A DNA stretch of 64,000 bases. Origin: Flaccisagitta enflata. Lineage: Eukaryota > Chaetognatha > Sagittoidea > Aphragmophora. A program made the translations under genes and the position numbers. The stretch covers positions 16,802,001 to 16,866,000 of the forward strand of contig OZ231128.1 of NCBI GenBank assembly GCA_965153355.1. The letters run 5' to 3'. Positions 1 through 12,504 of this stretch are shown here, piece after piece; the first letter of the stretch is position 1, and each line of letters opens with the position of its first letter. Below the pieces are notes generated by a model. It saw only the letters and a list, made by a program, of their open reading frames with translations, was not told the origin of the DNA and searched no databases.

Positions 1-216
1 GGCCTCGAGGCTGGGATTTGAGCCTCAAGACTGGGATTTGGGCCTCGAGACTGGAATTCTTGAATTTGGGCATTAAGACTGGAATTTGAGGGGGGGACGG
101 AAAAGGAGGAGGAGAGGGAGAAGAAGGAGAAAATTCCCCATGTGCGTGAAAGCAAACGTCATCGACCCCTTCGGGGCCCCTGCCCAAAAGGGGACCAACC
201 AACCGACGGATGGAAA
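1..216. repeat. Right part of a foldback 'GGGCAGCGGCCCC' element, cut by the window edge
   Basis: It starts inside an imperfect ~17-20 bp satellite (CTGGGATTTGGGCCTCGAGA units). It ends with CATCGACCCCTTCGGGGCCC, as does the 40.4 kb copy. Confidence 0.6.
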
Positions 217-819
217 GACATGGCGGGGTATAGAGTCATTGTTATCTACATAGTCATTGTTGTTTACTCTCAGCTCATTTCTTGGAGCAAAAATTTTTTC
301 CAAATGTTTGTGTCCTTGTTATTCAAGATTATGAGCAAATTTTTGTTAATCTTCTTGTTTCTCTCACAGAAATGGCCACAAGCTTTTCATGCCGTTTTCT
401 CTCGTACAAAAAGGAGCAGCAAACAGTCGTTTATGATATGGCGCCGTATCTGAATAACAAATTAACACATGTCCCGCAAAAAGGCGGAAAAGCAAATAGG
501 TAAAAATATGTATGAATATCTTACTTAGAGTCGGTTCAGTAGAATGAATTTTCAGCTGGATTTTAACTGGTCCAATATCTTTGGGCTACTAGAGTTTCCG
601 GCTGTACTATACTCGGCTGATATGAAGTTGCATATCATATTTTTCGTGCTTGAACGTTATTCCGCCCAACTGTTGAACTTGTGCAGAGAGCATATTTCAA
701 TTCTTTTTTTATCTCAAGTTTTTTTCGATGTCATTCATCTTTTCATATTAATCGTTGTTAAAGGCTTTTTCACATGCTGACATAGTGTCATGTAATAAAC
801 TGTTAATGCTTTTTGTATA
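217..819. other. Unannotated AT-rich DNA
   Basis: Short overlapping open frames only, with no recognisable domain. It lies between the foldback fragment and the first MITE. Confidence 0.4.
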
Positions 820-1234
820 CCACGCAAATAAAAAAAAGACGCACCTCTTTATTTAGTAATAAAACAGATGAAAAAAAAAAACAATGTGAACTAATTTTTG
901 TTGAGTCATGTAAAAAGATTTTCAAAAAATCTCTCATTCTAGACCAATCCCAGGTCTGTATCCCAAACCGTTTAGGAGCTAGAGCTCTGCAAAGAGAAGC
1001 ACTATTTTGCTAAAATGCACTTTCTACATAGGGATTGCAAAACTGAAGTAGGCAACGTTTTTACTCAAACTGATGCCAAATTAAACGAAAAAAGATAGCA
1101 ATACCAGATTGGCGCCAAATGAAAGTACTTTCAAAGGGCTTTAAAATGGTCTAAGATTTTCTTTAGTTTTTTAAAAAGTTATTGGCTAGATTAAGCATTT
1201 AAAAGTGCGTCTTTTTTTTTATTTATTCGCGTGG
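820..1234. mobile_element. TA-flanked MITE, family B, copy 1
   Basis: 415 bp with terminal inverted repeats CCACGCRAATAAA... followed by AAAGACGCAC, flanked by TA at 818-819 and 1235-1236. It is the inverted relative of the element at 2379-2790; both share the internal ACCAATCCCAGGTCTGTAT region. Confidence 0.85.
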
Positions 1235-1557
1235 TAAAATTCATTAATCTAGTCATGTTCAACGGTCTCTCTCATTCCCTCTCATCATGCCATTTAAGAA
1301 ACACCTTTTATTACAAAAATCAATTCTTTCCCACACCTTATCACGAAAAACCGCTTTCCGTTATGTTTTTGATTATTTTGTTTCGAAATGTTTTTCAGAA
1401 TATTGTTCTTTAAAAGTATTTTGTCCCACTGATTTTAAAGGGGATTTCCTCATTAATTCGGTCCGGCTGAGTTCAATGATTTAGTTTACGGGGAAACATT
1501 TTTTCACTTATCCGTTTATTGATGTATTATCATAATTATGTGGAACTCAGTGTCCAA

Positions 1558-1735
1558 CTACAGACAGATGGACGAACAGACGATTGGACCCATGGTTGGA
1601 CAGATGGACCAACCGGCGGACGGGCCGATGTACAGAAAGGAGGTATGGATAGTCGGATAGACAGATGGACAGAGAGGCGGATGGGTGGACGAACAAAGAC
1701 TGAGGTATGTAGGGTCGCGAGTCCGCGACTTCAAA
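1558..1735 (-). repeat. Hairpin-GTCY family, diverged copy
   Basis: A core of GGAC/GGAT/AGAC tetramers is followed by the palindrome GTCGCGAGTCCGCGACTT at 1714-1731. The constant GGCCTTGTT end is not recognisable. Confidence 0.55.
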
Positions 1736-2039
1736 TTTCAGACATTCCTCTGTTTTGAAAACAATCACTTTTGTGATAATGTGTTGTGCCATTTGCGTTA
1801 CTATTCCAAGAGTTCTGTATTTGATCTCATGTCCCCCCTTGTTATTTCTCTGTTAAACGTTAATAAGAAATAAATGAGCTCAATATGTTGTCTAAACGAT
1901 CCTTTTAATGTGTTTGCGCTTTACTTTGAAAACCCCACTTGGCGACACGGCGACTTGGCTGCAAATTTCATTTGTAAACTTAACGTATTTCCTCTTATTG
2001 GCGCTCGGAGCGCTTACAAGATTGAGAAATGACATTGCC

Positions 2040-2190
2040 TTTTGGGTAGCAGCCTCGAAGAGGACGAAGCCATGTAGAACACAGGGTGAATCTGTCCATC
2101 CATCGTTTATCTATCGATGAATAGATGATAAAATGGACGATCATCCATCCGTGTGTACATCCATCTCCTTTGGGGCCCCTTCATTATTCC
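2040..2190. repeat. Fragment of the foldback 'GGGCAGCGGCCCC' family
   Basis: It contains GCCATGTAGAACACAGGGTG and nearby CATCCATC units, like the arms at 44.9 and 53.5 kb. The ends are degraded. Confidence 0.45.
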
Positions 2191-2280
2191 ATTTTTTCTT
2201 CAATTTTCTTTGTTGACCAATGGGAACTGTGCATTTTTTCAGTTTTTTTATCATTTTTCTATGTTAAACATGATATTATG

Positions 2281-2848
2281 CGTGCGGTTGGGCAGGGACC
2301 ATATTTGAGGTCACAAGACCGTATGGGCAGGTGCAAGGGGGGTCATAGAAAAAAAAGTTAAATAACACTGACGGACTACCACGCGTATCAATAAAAAAGA
2401 CGCACTTTTGAATGGCTTATTTTGGCAACAAATCTCGATAAGACCTAATGAAACTCTAGACCATTGGAAAGCCCTTTGAAAATACTTTAATTTGGTTTCA
2501 ATCTGGTATTTCTATCTTTTTTCGTTTGGAAATGGCATTAGTCTGAATGAAAACTTTGCTTTTACATTATCACAATCCTTAAATAAAAAATGCATTTTAG
2601 CAAAATAGAGCTTCTCTTTGGAAGGCTCTAGCTCCTAAACCGTTTGAGATACAGACCTGGGATTGGTCTAGATTGAAAGATTTTTGAAAATCTTTGAAAA
2701 TGTTTCAATTAAAAACAATTTTAATCATTTTTTTATATCTGTTTTATCAATAAAAAGAAAGGCGCGTCATTTTTTTGTTGATATGCGTGATAATGGACGG
2801 ACAGACGGACAAAGTGGGGTGTAGAGTCGCGTAGCACGCGACTAAAAA
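2281..2848 (-). repeat. Hairpin-GTCY copy split by a MITE
   Basis: The GTGCGGTTGGGCAGGG part is at 2282 and the GGACGGACAGACGGACAAAG core with hairpin AGTCGCGTAGCACGCGACT at 2824-2842. A family B MITE at 2379-2790 interrupts the core. Confidence 0.75.
2379..2790. mobile_element. TA-flanked MITE, family B, copy 2, nested
   Basis: 412 bp with TIR CCACGCGTATCAATAAAAAA, flanked by TA at 2377-2378 and 2791-2792. It is inserted in the tetramer core of a hairpin-GTCY element, which dates it as the younger of the two. Confidence 0.85.
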
Positions 2849-3190
2849 GGGCGCAAACTAGAGCGGGGCTCTGATTAGAGAAAACACGGTACTAAGAATA
2901 GCGGGAGAAATTGCTTTTAGTCACACGCGAACATCTCAATAAGTTGCTTCGTCAAATGGTTGGTTGAATGGTCATTCCAAATGTAAAAACTACCATCTTT
3001 CAAATATCGGGTCAGCCAGTCAGGAACACCCTAATCACAACGCTGTCTTAAGTCTAGCGAGAATTACAAGAGTATATCTATGAAAGATAAGTTAATTCAA
3101 TTGCAGGGCCTAAACTCTTAGTAACAAGCCAAACAGGCCAACAGTCGCGTCCTCGTCTTATAATTACACACACAACTACATACGTACATA
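2849..3190. other. Unannotated sequence
   Basis: No coding or repeat signal recognised between the nested elements and the TTCC tract. Confidence 0.4.
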
Positions 3191-3346
3191 TTCCTTTCCT
3201 TCTCTTCCTTCCTTCCTTCCTTCCTTCCTTCCTTCCTTCCTTCCTTCCTTCCTTCCTTCCTTCCTTCCTTTCTTCCTTCCTTTCCTTCCTTCTTGTCCTT
3301 CTTATCTTTCGTTCCTTCCTCTCTCCCTTCCTTCCTTCCTTCACTT
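3191..3346 (+). repeat. (TTCC)n microsatellite
   Basis: Pure TTCC units in the middle, with TTCT variants and CTTCTTATC interruptions towards the right end. Confidence 0.95.
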
Positions 3347-3480
3347 CCCTTCTACGTGTGAACTAATCCGCTTATCTGCGAGGACTGGCCTTGTTTAATT
3401 ACCTTAATAGAGTTGCAAATGTAATCAAATGATCAACGATGAATTCAAGTGTAAAGACAAGAAAAATATCGAACGAAGCG

Positions 3481-4138
<658 letters not shown>

Positions 4139-4416
4139 TACTTCTGTTGCGTTATTACTAAATAAAAGATATGTCAGCGAAGTCTTCCATTATTGATGAA
4201 ATAAGGCGAGAGTAGCGTTGGAAACTTCTTATAAAACTTTAGCAACCTGATTAATGCAGTTACAAGAAAACTATCGTAATCAGTTTCATTTACCCTCTCA
4301 AAAATGCCTCCTTGCATCACAACAAGAAGCTTTGCTCGTCTTTCGGTCACGGCAGGTGTGTAGATTATGGAGAAATGGGCAAAGAAGAGTGTTGGAATAT
4401 TTTGGAAGCAAAGGTG

Positions 4417-4446
4417 AAAGAAGAAGAAGAAGAAGAAGAAGAAGAA

Positions 4447-4493
<47 letters not shown>

Positions 4494-4572
4494 AGAAGAA
4501 GAAGAAGAAGAAGAAGAAGAAGAAGAAGAAGAAGAAGAAGAAAAAAGAAAAAAAGAAGGAAGAAGAAGTAGT
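4417..4572 (+). repeat. (GAA)n microsatellite
   Basis: A GAA tract of about 120 bp with one GAG interruption, ending in A-rich variants. The flanks show no gene. Confidence 0.95.
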
Positions 4573-4620
4573 AGAAATAGAGGAAAGGTTTTGCACCTTC
4601 GTTTATGCTGTCAAGTATGA

Positions 4621-5495
4621 AAACAATGAGACAATGAGACAATGAGATAAGGTTGAAATCTGCCACTGAATCGTCGGTAACTTTGATGCAAAAGACGGCC
4701 TTAGACGTCTTCTCAGATTCCAAGACGATATTTTTTTTACCGATTCAAAAATAGGTAAGGGGGAATTATGATTGTAATTGGCGTCTTTCCCTCACATGAC
4801 CAAGAAGGTTTTTGTTCAGATGTCATTAATATCAACTAGTATGGTCGAAAAAGTATCAAAAGCTCTTTGCTTGATTGAAAGGCATGTAAAGGAAACACGA
4901 TTTATAAGCAGGTTTCAAGATCGTCATGAGGGTGAGGGGGATGCAGGAGGAGCGGAAAGGCGCTTTTTCACACTCTCAATTGAGGGTTTCAGTAACCGAA
5001 GGTCAACTTAACCATCGTTGAAATCTGGTCCAAACAGAGGCCCGCCTCTACGCGCACACGGCGAGATTTGGAGGACCCAGAGGCACCGTTGCCTCACGAT
5101 CCCAATTGTCCTTGAATTGAAACTACTCAGGTCGTGAATTGGAATGAGGCATTTTAATTACATTTGCATTTGATCCATGAGTGTCTGATGACTAATTGGG
5201 ATTTTTTTTTCCAATCATAGCACGTGACCATTCAACCAAGTATCGTGATGGGTGTAAGTGATGTGGTGTGGAGCGGTGGAGTGTGGTGTCTTGCGATGCG
5301 TTGTGGTGTGGTTGTGGCCTGGTTAGGAGTGGTATGATATGATATGGAGAGGTGTTGTATGTGTGTGATTTGGAGTGATTTGACTCCTTGTGGTGTGTTG
5401 TGGTATGATGTGGAGTTGCGCCTTGTAAAGAGCCCAATCTGGTTCCTGTAGCTTTATCCGTTTAGAAATGACAAACAGAAGAGTAACAATTAACG
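4621..5495. other. Unannotated; GT-rich cryptic repeat at 5245-5420
   Basis: Most of this stretch shows nothing recognisable. The segment 5245-5420 is a patchwork of GTGGTGTG and GATATG words without a fixed period. Confidence 0.5.
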
Positions 5496-5686
5496 GTCAC
5501 AATATCGTTGCGTACGGGTTGGCAGGGTCGTCCAACCCCCATCCACACCCCAACTCCCAACATACACAAAAAAGCATCTAATACACTCGTTTTCCCACTT
5601 TTTGACTCAATCATTACCGACGGACGGACCAACGGACGGACGGACGGACAAAGCCTCTTATAGAGTTGCGTGTCCGTGAACTAAGA
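5496..5686 (-). repeat. Hairpin-GTCY family, CCAACCCCCATCC subtype
   Basis: It shares GGTCACAATATC and CCAACCCCCATCC blocks with 13411-13613, then a GGACGGAC core and a degraded palindrome AGTTGCGTGTCCGTGAACTA. Confidence 0.7.
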
Positions 5687-6205
5687 ACAGTCAAATTCAA
5701 AAATGGCAAAACTATCTAAAAAGAATGAATAAGATAATTAAGCGACAGCTTTAACTTAAGATTACTCGGCTCCTAGATAAGCTAGAAAGTTTGTTGAAAA
5801 ACAAAAAACCAATTAATCTACTCCAAAAAAATCTACAAGATGAGCACAATCTGGAATCTGTATTTCAAACCATTCAAAAATGACCAGCAAAACAGTAGAA
5901 ATAAAACCTTTTTTCATAATTCTAGGTTTTAAAAAAATGTTCATTTATCATATGAAAGAATCATAGATAATCAAGATAATAAGCTCTCTGCTAAGGTTTG
6001 GTATTGTATAGCTGAGAATATTCATAAAAGAAGATACAATGACCAGCATAATTCCACCAAAGACAGTGGCCCAATTGGGCTCAGTCTTATGGTCATGGTA
6101 TCTCAAAAATGGATGATCTATACGATGGACAATGCCATTCCTATTGCCACCGAAAAACGCTATGCCATCCCTAGACACGTATCCATATATATATGGACGA
6201 TTCAC

Positions 6206-8185
6206 AGTGGTAGTTATCGAGCAACGACGAAGCATATTGCACCCAGGCCACCTCAACCACCTAAAACCACCCAAATCAGCTACACAGTGGTAGTTATCGA
6301 GCAACGACGAAGCATATTTCACCCAGGCCACCTCAACCACCTAAAACCACCCAAATCAGCTACACGTGGTAGTTATTGAGCAACGACGAAACATATTTCA
6401 CCCAGGCCACCTCAACCACCTAAAACCACCCAAATCAGCTACACAGTGGTAGTTATCGAGCAACGACGAAGCATATTTCACCCAGGCCACCTCAACCACC
6501 TGAAACCACCCAAATCAGCTACACAGTGGTAGTTATCGAGCAACGACGAAGCATATTTCACCCAGGCCACCTCAACCACCTAAAACCACCCAAATCAGCT
6601 ACACAGTGGTAGTTATCGAGCAACGACGAAGCATATTTCACCCAGGCCACCTCAACCACCTAAAACCACCCAAATCAGCTACACAGTGGTAGTTATCGAG
6701 CAACGACGAAGCATATTTCACCCAGGCCACCTCAACCACCTAAAACCACCCAAATCAGCTACACAGTGGTAGTTATCGAGCAACGACGAAGCATATTTCA
6801 CCCAGGCCACCTCAACCACCTAAAACCACCCAAATCAGCTACACAGTGGTAGTTAAGAGCAACGACGAAGCATATTTCACCCAGGCCACCTCAACCACCT
6901 AAAACCACCCAAATCAGCTACACAGTGGTAGTTATCGAGCAACGACGAAGCATATTTCACCCAGGCCACCTCAACCACCTAAAACCACCCAAATCAGCTA
7001 CACAGTGGTAGTTATCGAGCAACGACGAAGCATATTTCACCCAGGCCACCTCAACCACCTAAAACCACCCAAATCAGCTATACAGTGGTAGTTATCGACA
7101 AGATTCAAGCATATTTCACCCAGGCCACCTCAACCACCTAAAACCACCCAAATCACACAGTGGTAGTTATCGAGCAACGATTTAAGCATATTTCACCCAA
7201 GCCACCTCAACCACCTAAAACCACTCCAAATCAGCTCATACAGTGGTAGTTATCGAGCCACAACGAAGCATATTTCACCCAGGCCACCTCAACCACCTAA
7301 AACCACCCAAATCAGCTACACAGTGGTAGTTGTCGAGCAACGATGAAGCATATTTCACCCAGGCCACCCTCAACCACCTAAAACCACCAAAATCAGCTAC
7401 ACAGTAGTAGTTAGAAAGCAAAATTTACGGGCATATTTCACCCAGGCCACCTCAACCACCTAAAACCACCCAAATCAGCCACACAGTGGTAGTTATCGAG
7501 CAACGACGAAGCATATTTCACCCAGGCCACCTCAACCACCTAAAACCACCCAAATCAGCTACACAGTGGTAGTTATCGAGCAACGACGAAGCATATTTCA
7601 CCCAGGCCACCTCAACCACCTAAAACCACCCAAATCAGCTACACAGTGGTAGTTACCTAGCAACGATGAAGCATATTTCACCCAGGCCACCTCAACCACT
7701 CTAAAACCACCCAAATCAGCTACACAGTGGAAGCATTGCCAACGACAAAGCATATTTCACCCAGGCACACCTCAACCACCTAAAAACCACCCAAATCAGC
7801 TACACAATAGGTAGTTATTTGCAACGACAAAGCATATTTCACCCAGGCCACCTCAACCACCTAAAACCACCCAAATCAGCTACACAGTGGTAGTTATCGA
7901 GCAACGACGAAGCATATTTCACCCAGGCCACCTCAACCACCTAAAACCACCCAAATCAGCTACACAGTGGTAGTTATTGAGCAACGACGAAGCATATTTC
8001 ACCCAGGCCACCTCAACCACCTAAAACCACCCAAATCAGCTACACAGTGGTAGTTATCAAGCAACGACGAAGCATATTTCACCCAGGCCACCTCAACCAC
8101 CTAAATCCACCCAAATCAGCTACACAGTGGTAGTTATCGAGCAACGACGAAGCATATTTCACCCAGGCCACCTCATCCACCTAAG
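6206..8185 (+). repeat. 80 bp tandem array, ~25 copies
   Basis: The unit starts AGTGGTAGTTATCGAGCAAC and contains CCACCTCAACCACCTAAAAC. The first six full-length units and the last few are almost identical. Units between about 7090 and 7820 carry indels and substitutions that fall mainly in the ATCGAGCAACGACGA segment, while the CATATTTCACCCAGGCCACC segment stays constant. No ORF spans the array. Confidence 0.97.
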
Positions 8186-8398
8186 CCCGTTGATTTGTCT
8201 TACCAGCGGGATATAGTCCTGCATCCCACCCACCTCCAGGGTTCAAATTTAGCATTATCGTTTCTAAAAAAAACTTTCCTGATGCTATTATTGAAGGCAA
8301 AATGTTTCCTAACATCCTGAAATCAAAATCAGTTTGGTATTTTTTACATCATTTTTTTTTCTTTCAAATATCAAAAGAAAGTTTCTGAAACCCGACTT

Positions 8399-9158
8399 CT
8401 ACACCGCTTTCAGATCGAAATGTCGCGAAAAGAAGATGTATAACTCCAAAACCATTCATAGCAATTAGTTTTTTCTTTTTTCCCCTGATAGATTATTTGA
8501 TTAAGTTTTGCTACAAGCAAAGAAGTTCCCACCAACTAAAGAATTTAAGCCTCCTACTTACAATAAATGAATATTGCATATCTCACATTGAAAGATTTTT
8601 TTCCCCAACAACTTTTTCTTTACACTATTTCATAGTTGTCATTTCTACACAAATTGAGCTGAATCGCTGGGCTTGGTCTAGAATTCAAGAGAATTTAATG
8701 TAGATTTTGATGTAAGGAAAAAATGTTCTCACTGATTTTAATTTTGAACAATTTGCAGACAATTTGTCAAAATTTTCCAAAATCTTGAGGTTTTTGCGGT
8801 GTTTTGGGGTCAAAATCAATCATTACTACATCACAAAAGTCAAATCTTTTAGTATTTTTAACAAAACTTCATTAATTACTCATAAATAACACTGTAGGAC
8901 CACTCTTGTTGAAAAAAAGAAGCACTGCTGCTATCTAAAATCATTTTTTCCATGAAAAAAGGCAATTTTTTGCTGAAATCGACTGATTTTTGTCATGAAA
9001 TTTGGAGCAGTTATATCAACACTGGGGCTTTAATTATTTTTTTGTAACAAAACTTAATCAAATTATCTACCACAGAAAAAAAAATCAAGTAGTTGTCTTG
9101 AGTATTTTAGGAGTAGTATATCTTCTTTTCGCGACAGTCCGATCTGAAAGCGGTGTAG
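8399..9158. mobile_element. TIR element of ~760 bp
   Basis: Terminal inverted repeats of about 45 bp begin CTACACCGCTTTCAGATCG and include GTCGCGAAAAGAAGAT on both sides. No transposase and no convincing target duplication were seen. The interior is AT-rich. Confidence 0.75.
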
Positions 9159-9287
9159 GTTATGTTTTCTCAATTATAAAAGTTTTTAGATTCATTCTCA
9201 AGTACAATATGCTAACCGTTTTAATGATCACATGACAAAAAAGGTGCTCGCCAAAATCGAGCTAGAAATGATCATTTGCGATATGAG

Positions 9288-9289
9288 CG

Positions 9290-9351
<62 letters not shown>
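9288..9351 (+). repeat. (GT)n microsatellite
   Basis: A pure dinucleotide tract of about 60 bp. Confidence 0.95.
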
Positions 9352-9353
<2 letters not shown>

Positions 9354-9460
9354 GCTGCACGTATTGGTCCAAAAACCTGCCTTCATCTTTACTTTCATTT
9401 TGGCTTCTTTCTGATTTTTTATCATTTCTCTTATTTTCTTCCACCGTTACTTCTCCGGTT

Positions 9461-9483
9461 AACAACAACAACAACAACAACAA
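9461..9483 (+). repeat. (AAC)n microsatellite
   Basis: Short tract next to a hairpin-GTCY copy. Confidence 0.85.
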
Positions 9484-9496
9484 CCAATACTTTTCC

Positions 9497-9645
9497 GTTT
9501 TTAGTCGCATGCTACACGACTTTACACCCCGCTCTGTTGGTCCGTCCATTGGCCCGTCGGTCCGTTCGTCGATCCGTCCGTTAGTCGGATTTCCTTTTTT
9601 GGCGTTTATATTTATGGGGTTTTTGGCCTTACTGCTCCTGCTCTT
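9497..9645 (+). repeat. Hairpin-GTCY family, 3'-truncated copy
   Basis: Hairpin AGTCGCATGCTACACGACT, a GTCC/GTCG core and GGCCTTACTGCTCCTGC are present. The rest is replaced by a CT-rich tract (9646-9790). Confidence 0.8.
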
Positions 9646-9805
9646 CCTCTCTCTCTTTCCCCCTTTCATTCTTTCTTTCTTACTTTCCTTATCTCTTCCT
9701 TTCCTTCTCTCTTCCTCTCCTGCTTTCTTTCTCCCTTTCTTTCTTTCTTTTGCCCTTTCCCTCTTTCGCTCTTTGAATTTTTCTTCTTAAATTTCTTTCT
9801 TTTTT

Positions 9806-9951
9806 TTAACCGTGGATCCTTATCATGTTGGTCCGTTGGTTTGTTGATTGGTTCATTGGGCAGTAACTTTTTTTGAAATGCAAGCGGTTTTTTCTATACT
9901 GCCCCTACCCACCCGTCCGCGACTGGGGGGAATGAATACAGCATTGTTTTT
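9806..9951 (+). repeat. Hairpin-GTCY family, hairpin-end missing
   Basis: GGTCCGTTGGTTTGTTG, then CTGCCCCTACCCACCCGTCC and GCGACTGG, ending GCATTGTT. The terminal palindrome is absent. Confidence 0.45.
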
Positions 9952-10006
9952 TGTTTCTATGTTTCTTTTTATACTTCCCATCCGTTTCTTTTTTTTTTCC
10001 TATCAT

Positions 10007-10217
10007 TTTTAGTCGCGTGCTACGCGACTCTACACCCCACTTTGTCGGTCTGTCTGTCGGTCTGTCTGTCGGTCCGTCCGTCTGTCCGTCACACTTTACG
10101 TTTCTGGGGATTTTGTGGTCTTTGGCCTCACTGCTCCTACCCAAGTGATCAAGTGAAGTCAAATATAGCCCCTGCCCACCCGCACGCGACTGGGGTAGCC
10201 GTGTATCCGGCCTTGTT
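10007..10217 (+). repeat. Hairpin-GTCY family, full-length reference copy
   Basis: In order: TTTT, palindrome AGTCGCGTGCTACGCGACT, TCTACACCCC, a GTCGGTCTGTCTGTCGG-type core, GCCTCACTGCTCCTACCC, a second CCCCTGCCCACCC, the internal arm complement GCACGCGACTGG, then GCCGTGTATCCGGCCTTGTT. Read on the other strand the element ends in a hairpin followed by CTAAAA. This resembles the 3' ends of Helitron-like elements (hairpin then CTRR), and the tetramer core recalls DINE-1/mini-me elements. No coding capacity. Confidence 0.9.
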
Positions 10218-10939
10218 TTCTCTTCCTTTTTCGATGCCTCATGCGTCGGTTCGCTCATCAGTCTATTGATCTGTCTTCGTTGTGTATTCCAACGGAGGAC
10301 AGATGAAAAAACAATGAGTTATAAAGCTAAGAATGCATACATTATGAGCTTCACAGCTGAATGGTCAAACCATATCCTTGTTTGTTCAAGTCAGTCTGTA
10401 CTTCCAATAGTGAGACCGACGCTGAAATCTTTATTTCAATTCAATTGAGTTATAGGATGGAGGCTTTACTGCCTTTGTAAGATTTCACTCACGCCGATTT
10501 AAAAGCAAACCTAATTTTAAAAAGTGAAATACGCGCGTTTTTCAAAACCGCCACAGATCGCCACACGTGGAAACAACCTAATGCCTTGAAGCAACAGAAA
10601 AATGATACTGGTTTTGTTGAGTCATTGCGACGAACCGCGACAAAATCGCGAAAAGACAAAAATAGAAAAGTTGACACTGTCACGCCGTGTGCCCATGGTC
10701 TACCACGACAACACATACAATGATGATATAAAGGTATTTTTAACATTTTGGCATACTGACTTGGTACGCAGAGGCCTCCTTTGGGCCGTAACACACAATG
10801 TCAATTTTGGCTTTTTGGCGGCACACCGCCTCTCCTATGCGTCTGCCATGTCTGAGATCATGTCTGGGGCTAAGTTACACACATACCTACCCAACAAAAA
10901 AGAAATCTCGAAATCATTTTTGCTTGATCAACTGCCACA
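10218..10939. other. Unannotated sequence before the Penelope fragment
   Basis: One frame is open from about 10602, but no RT or host domain could be recognised in it. It may include more of the Penelope element. Confidence 0.35.
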
Positions 10940-11233
10940 GTGCGATTGCTGTTGCACTCTATAGAGTACCAACCTGCACCCCGCCGCCCAGGTCTTTGCA
11001 GTGACAGCCAACGCGTCGACCCAGCGACATTCAATGAATGCTTGAATGAAGTCCACCCCCGGGTTCAGTTCACCCGCGAAGAAGAAGAGGCTAAATCCAT
11101 TGCCTTTCTTGACGTCTACTTATCCCGCCAGGATAACGGTTCCATCCCTACCCATGTTTACCGTAAATGCAGTAACACAATCGTAACAATCAAACCCCAG
11201 TCTTGCCAAAACCCCTTAACCATAATAGCCACT
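10940..11233 (+). pseudogene. Penelope-like element, RT C-terminal fragment
   Basis: The frame contains VQFTREEEEAKSIAFLDVYL and then THVYRKCSNT. This matches the pattern 'FT-x-E-E ... FLD ... VYRK' that closes the RT palm/thumb of Penelope-like elements. It is cut off by a 50 bp terminal fragment of the hairpin-GTCY family at 11233. No GIY-YIG domain follows locally. Upstream sequence from 10600 is open in one frame but I see no RT motifs in it. Confidence 0.55.
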
Positions 11234-11282
11234 TTTTAGTCGCGTGCTACGCGACTCTACACCCCGCTTTGTTGGTCCGTCC
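11234..11282 (+). repeat. Hairpin-GTCY family, solo hairpin end
   Basis: Only about 50 bp: palindrome AGTCGCGTGCTACGCGACT, CTACACCCCGCTTTG and two tetramers. It sits exactly where the Penelope reading frame ends. Confidence 0.75.
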
Positions 11283-11681
11283 CACCGTGGCTAAAAAACA
11301 CCCTCGACGAAGAACGGGGACCAACCAACCCCTCAATTAACTTACACAGTGGTATCATTCTAAACTCTCTCTTTGGCTGATTGCCGGTCAACGTCCCTCC
11401 CACCTCCATATTTGATTTGTGTTTTCTGACTGTTTCCCTGATCATATTCTCATTCTTTTACGATGAATTCCACCGAGTCGATCATACTCGTTTAATCATC
11501 GATGGCTGTCTTAAGTCGTTTCATTCTCAAATCAGACAGCTTAGTTCTTTTTCAAGGAAATACCAAGAAATTTTTTGACTCGGTTTTCTTTCTTGCAACT
11601 TTAAACATAGTTGACAATAAGCAAATGGATTTGAAATGTTTGCATTGTGGTCCAATGTCCATGTTCCATTGATTTTTGTCA

Positions 11682-11706
11682 GTCTCTCTCTCTCTCTCTC
11701 TCTCTC
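11682..11706 (+). repeat. (CT)n microsatellite
   Basis: Short pure tract of about 12 units. Confidence 0.9.
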
Positions 11707-11794
11707 CATCCAACCAACAAATTCAACTGAATGAACGAATGTCTACTTCCAAATTTGAATGGTCAGAAGTTTCTGGTGATTGCTTAAGATTGTA

Positions 11795-12385
11795 CTATCT
11801 AGGAAATAGAAATCTTCCCGCACGTTTCAGTCTATAACTCTTGTGAAAATCATCTGACTAAGAAAAAATTGGTGACTAAAATGAAGCTCTTCGAATTTGC
11901 AAGCCATCTACGCAAACCGCATCCTGCTATCTCATTGGGTTTAGAAGTTATCTTAATTTGAATGAAATCATTCCATTTGAAGATTTCTTAATTTGAATTT
12001 TTTACAGTAAGTCTTATCCATTCAAAGTTAAATATCTCCGTTGTTTTTTGATCAATTGACAAAAAATTGGTGGCCAAAATGAAGAGTTTTTCAAGGGGCA
12101 TCTTTTTCCTTTTTTGCGCAACAAATTCAGTCCAGCCGTTTAAAAGTTATGATCACTCAAAGATAAAAAGAAGGAAAAAATTTGTTTCATGGAAAAAGGC
12201 TGGAAGCCATCACTCCAAAGTACCTCCTGATACTTTACAAATTGCTGAACCGGCCATTGGCGGTGATAATTGAGTCAGGGGGAGCCTACATCTATCATTG
12301 ATCCATTTGCAATCAACAGATATACGTGATCATGTAGATAAATGACATGAATTCATAGGTGGGAAGATTTCTATTTCCTAGATAG
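11795..12385. mobile_element. TA-flanked MITE, ~590 bp
   Basis: TIR CTATCTAGGAAATAGAAATC is followed by TTCCC on both sides, with TA at 11793-11794 and 12386-12387. The interior has two related AAAATTGGTGRCYAAAATGA segments. A similar terminus (CTACCTAGGAAATA) occurs alone near 17638. Confidence 0.8.
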
Positions 12386-12504
12386 TATAAGAAAATGCAA
12401 TATCGCCCGGGCTTGCTTAGGAGTGACACAGATGTTACATATTTGCTTGTGGATAAGCGCCAAAAAAACAAAACAAAACTATTTCTCAGCTTAAGTGGCA
12501 CCTA

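Noticed and set aside
6206-8185. CRISPR-like array
   Set aside because: The whole 80 bp unit repeats without unique spacers, and the context is a eukaryotic repeat region.
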